From contig NC_008553.1 in NCBI RefSeq assembly GCF_000014945.1, forward strand, positions 124,001 through 188,000: 64,000 bases of DNA. Direction: 5' to 3'. The notes beneath the pieces are model-generated. The model ran no database searches. It was not told the DNA's origin and was given only the letters and a program-made list of their open reading frames with translations. The translations under genes were made by a program, and so were the position numbers. The DNA comes from Methanothrix thermoacetophila PT. GTDB taxonomy: Archaea > Halobacteriota > Methanosarcinia > Methanotrichales > Methanotrichaceae. This document shows, piece by piece, positions 63,121 to 64,000 of this stretch (position 1 is its first letter; the number at the start of each line of letters is the position of its first letter).

Positions 63121-63920
63121 GATTGGTGGATGGATGCTGCGGACTTAACACTTACCTCAGAGATCGCTTTCTTCATGCTCCTGATCAGATCCTCGAGCTG
63201 GTCAAGCTCTTTTTTACCAATGAGATCAACACATGCGGAGCCGACTATGACTCCGTCTGCGCCGGCCCGGACGAGCTCGGCAGCATGCTCTGGCCTCGAG
63301 ACCCCGAAGCCAACGGCTCTTGGAATGACTGGAGGTACTCTCTCTACAAGATGCTTCGTCGACTCCTGCAGATCCGCGCGCGCGCCCGTGACCCCTGATC
63401 TGGCGACGAGGTACACAAAACCTGAGCTCGTGGAGACGATATCGCGGATGCGTTTATCAGGAGTGTTCGGAGCTATCATGTTTATGAGATCCACGCCATG
63501 GCGGCTTGTCACCTCTCGGAGGGGGCGCGATTCCTCCATCGGCAGATCCGGCACAATCATCCCACAGATCCCAGATGCTCTGCAGTCTGACACGAACCTC
63601 TCCAGGCCACGCCGATAAACCATGTTGTAGTATCCCATGAATACCTTCGGCACACCATCTATTTTCGATGCAACATCGAAGTACAGGTCTGTGTTCATGC
63701 CAGCGGCTATCGCCCTCTGTGACGCGGCCTGTATCACGGGCCCGTCCGCGATCGGATCTGAGTGTGGAAGGCCGAGCTCGAGCACATCAGCACCTGCGCG
63801 CACTATCCTATCCGCGATATCCACGGTCTCATCAGGGGAGGGGTCACCGGCGCAGATGTAGACGATGAGAGGTCTGCACCTCCTGAATACCTCGTACAGG
63901 CTCATATCAGACGGAGTCAT
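63117..63920 (-). CDS. trpA: Tryptophan synthase alpha chain
   Basis: 267 residues. ICAGDPSPDETVDIADRI has the first active Asp region, LELGLPHSDPIADGPVIQAASQRA the Glu/Asp catalytic block, and VPDLPMEESRPL and GVTGARADL the phosphate loop region. It makes indole from indole-3-glycerol phosphate. ATG 63920 overlaps trpB; ATG 63905 is the alternative. Confidence 0.96.
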   Translation of the reverse strand: MTPSDMSLYEVFRRCRPLIVYICAGDPSPDETVDIADRIVRAGADVLELGLPHSDPIADGPVIQAASQRAIAAGMNTDLYFDVASKIDGVPKVFMGYYNMVYRRGLERFVSDCRASGICGMIVPDLPMEESRPLREVTSRHGVDLINMIAPNTPDKRIRDIVSTSSGFVYLVARSGVTGARADLQESTKHLVERVPPVIPRAVGFGVSRPEHAAELVRAGADGVIVGSACVDLIGKKELDQLEDLIRSMKKAISEVSVKSAASIHQS

Positions 63921-64000
63921 GGGCCATCACCGTGTGCAGATCCTTGTCGCCTCTGCCGGAGATGTTTATCACGCTCAGTTCCCCCAGCACCTCAGGATGC
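63907..64000 (-). CDS. trpB: Tryptophan synthase beta chain, 3' end
   Basis: The last 30 codons, read from the window edge: the block VINISGRGDKDLHTVM is the C-terminal SGRGDKD motif of TrpB. The rest of the gene lies outside the window. It overlaps trpA by 14 bp if the first ATG is used. Confidence 0.9.
   Translation of the reverse strand, partial: HPEVLGELSVINISGRGDKDLHTVMAHDSV

Overview
The window looks like a chromosome segment of a methanogenic euryarchaeon of the order Methanosarcinales, and a Methanothrix (Methanosaeta) type is the best guess. That is an inference from gene content. The archaeal information-processing genes are TBP, aIF1A, aIF2-beta fused to TRAM, uL16/L10e, Nep1, Rio1, a Dim2-type KH protein, an LSm protein and a Vms1-like protein. 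The methanogen cofactor genes are cofE and cofC for F420, mfnF for methanofuran and an almost complete anaerobic corrin-ring operon. A two-domain S-layer protein of the Methanosarcinales type is also present. Most upstream regions show archaeal TATA boxes, often about 27 nt before the start codon, which implies leaderless mRNAs.

Layout. 1-4.6 kb: the end of a geranylgeranyl reductase, a small Cys-cluster protein, a KamA-type radical SAM enzyme with an operator-like dyad, a sugar epimerase, a compact TFE-beta-like factor, LSm and NifU-like proteins. 4.6-5.4 kb: a PII-like gene and a nested palindromic element. 5.4-12.1 kb: the cbiT-L-F-G-H-C-D-E operon, with a doubled CbiH and a cbiG that appears to start at ATA. 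12.7-16.1 kb: the S-layer protein. 16.3-21.9 kb: a ten-repeat helical protein, a Vms1-like protein, TBP with three stacked TATA boxes, tRNA-Arg(TCG) with a 16-nt intron, and a U32 protein. 22.1-28.6 kb: an XRE-cupin regulator, an acyl-CoA ligase fused to a ferredoxin, a 2-oxoacid:ferredoxin oxidoreductase (alpha, then fused beta-gamma), cofE and cofC. 28.8-34.6 kb: moeA, aroC, RNase H, an iron-sulfur flavoprotein, a broken TnpB element, a Cys-cluster protein and the GMP synthase glutaminase subunit. 34.8-44.0 kb: gpmI, a secreted protein, aIF1A-rio1-dim2-site-2 protease, mfnF, an FrhB-like protein and a YchF-like GTPase. 44.2-48.9 kb: gatCAB, a small conserved protein, aIF2-beta and L10e. 49.3-55.1 kb: two large secreted proteins, one with a glycosidase-like, a CWB2-type and a gingipain-like region. 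55.4-64 kb: purP, a tandem SIS protein, a phosphodiesterase, a winged-helix protein, nep1, a PhnP-like hydrolase, an AAA ATPase, a GDSL esterase, trpA and the end of trpB.

How the genes work together. The cbi operon covers most of the corrin methylation steps needed for the cobamides of methanogenesis. The 22-27 kb cassette could activate a carboxylic acid to its CoA ester and reductively carboxylate it to a 2-oxoacid with reduced ferredoxin. The reverse direction is also possible. The aIF1A-rio1-dim2 run is a translation and ribosome-assembly operon.

Non-coding structure is rich. A roughly 80-bp inverted-repeat element, called the 82-bp family below, occurs six times (12.3, 33.4, 34.7, 37.1, 37.2 and 56.7 kb). 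Decayed IS200/IS605-type TnpB elements and their ends are scattered, and one appears to supply the Shine-Dalgarno of nep1. Two genes (the epimerase and moeA) have a short inverted copy of their own 3' coding end just downstream. No CRISPR array, rRNA or intact transposase was seen.
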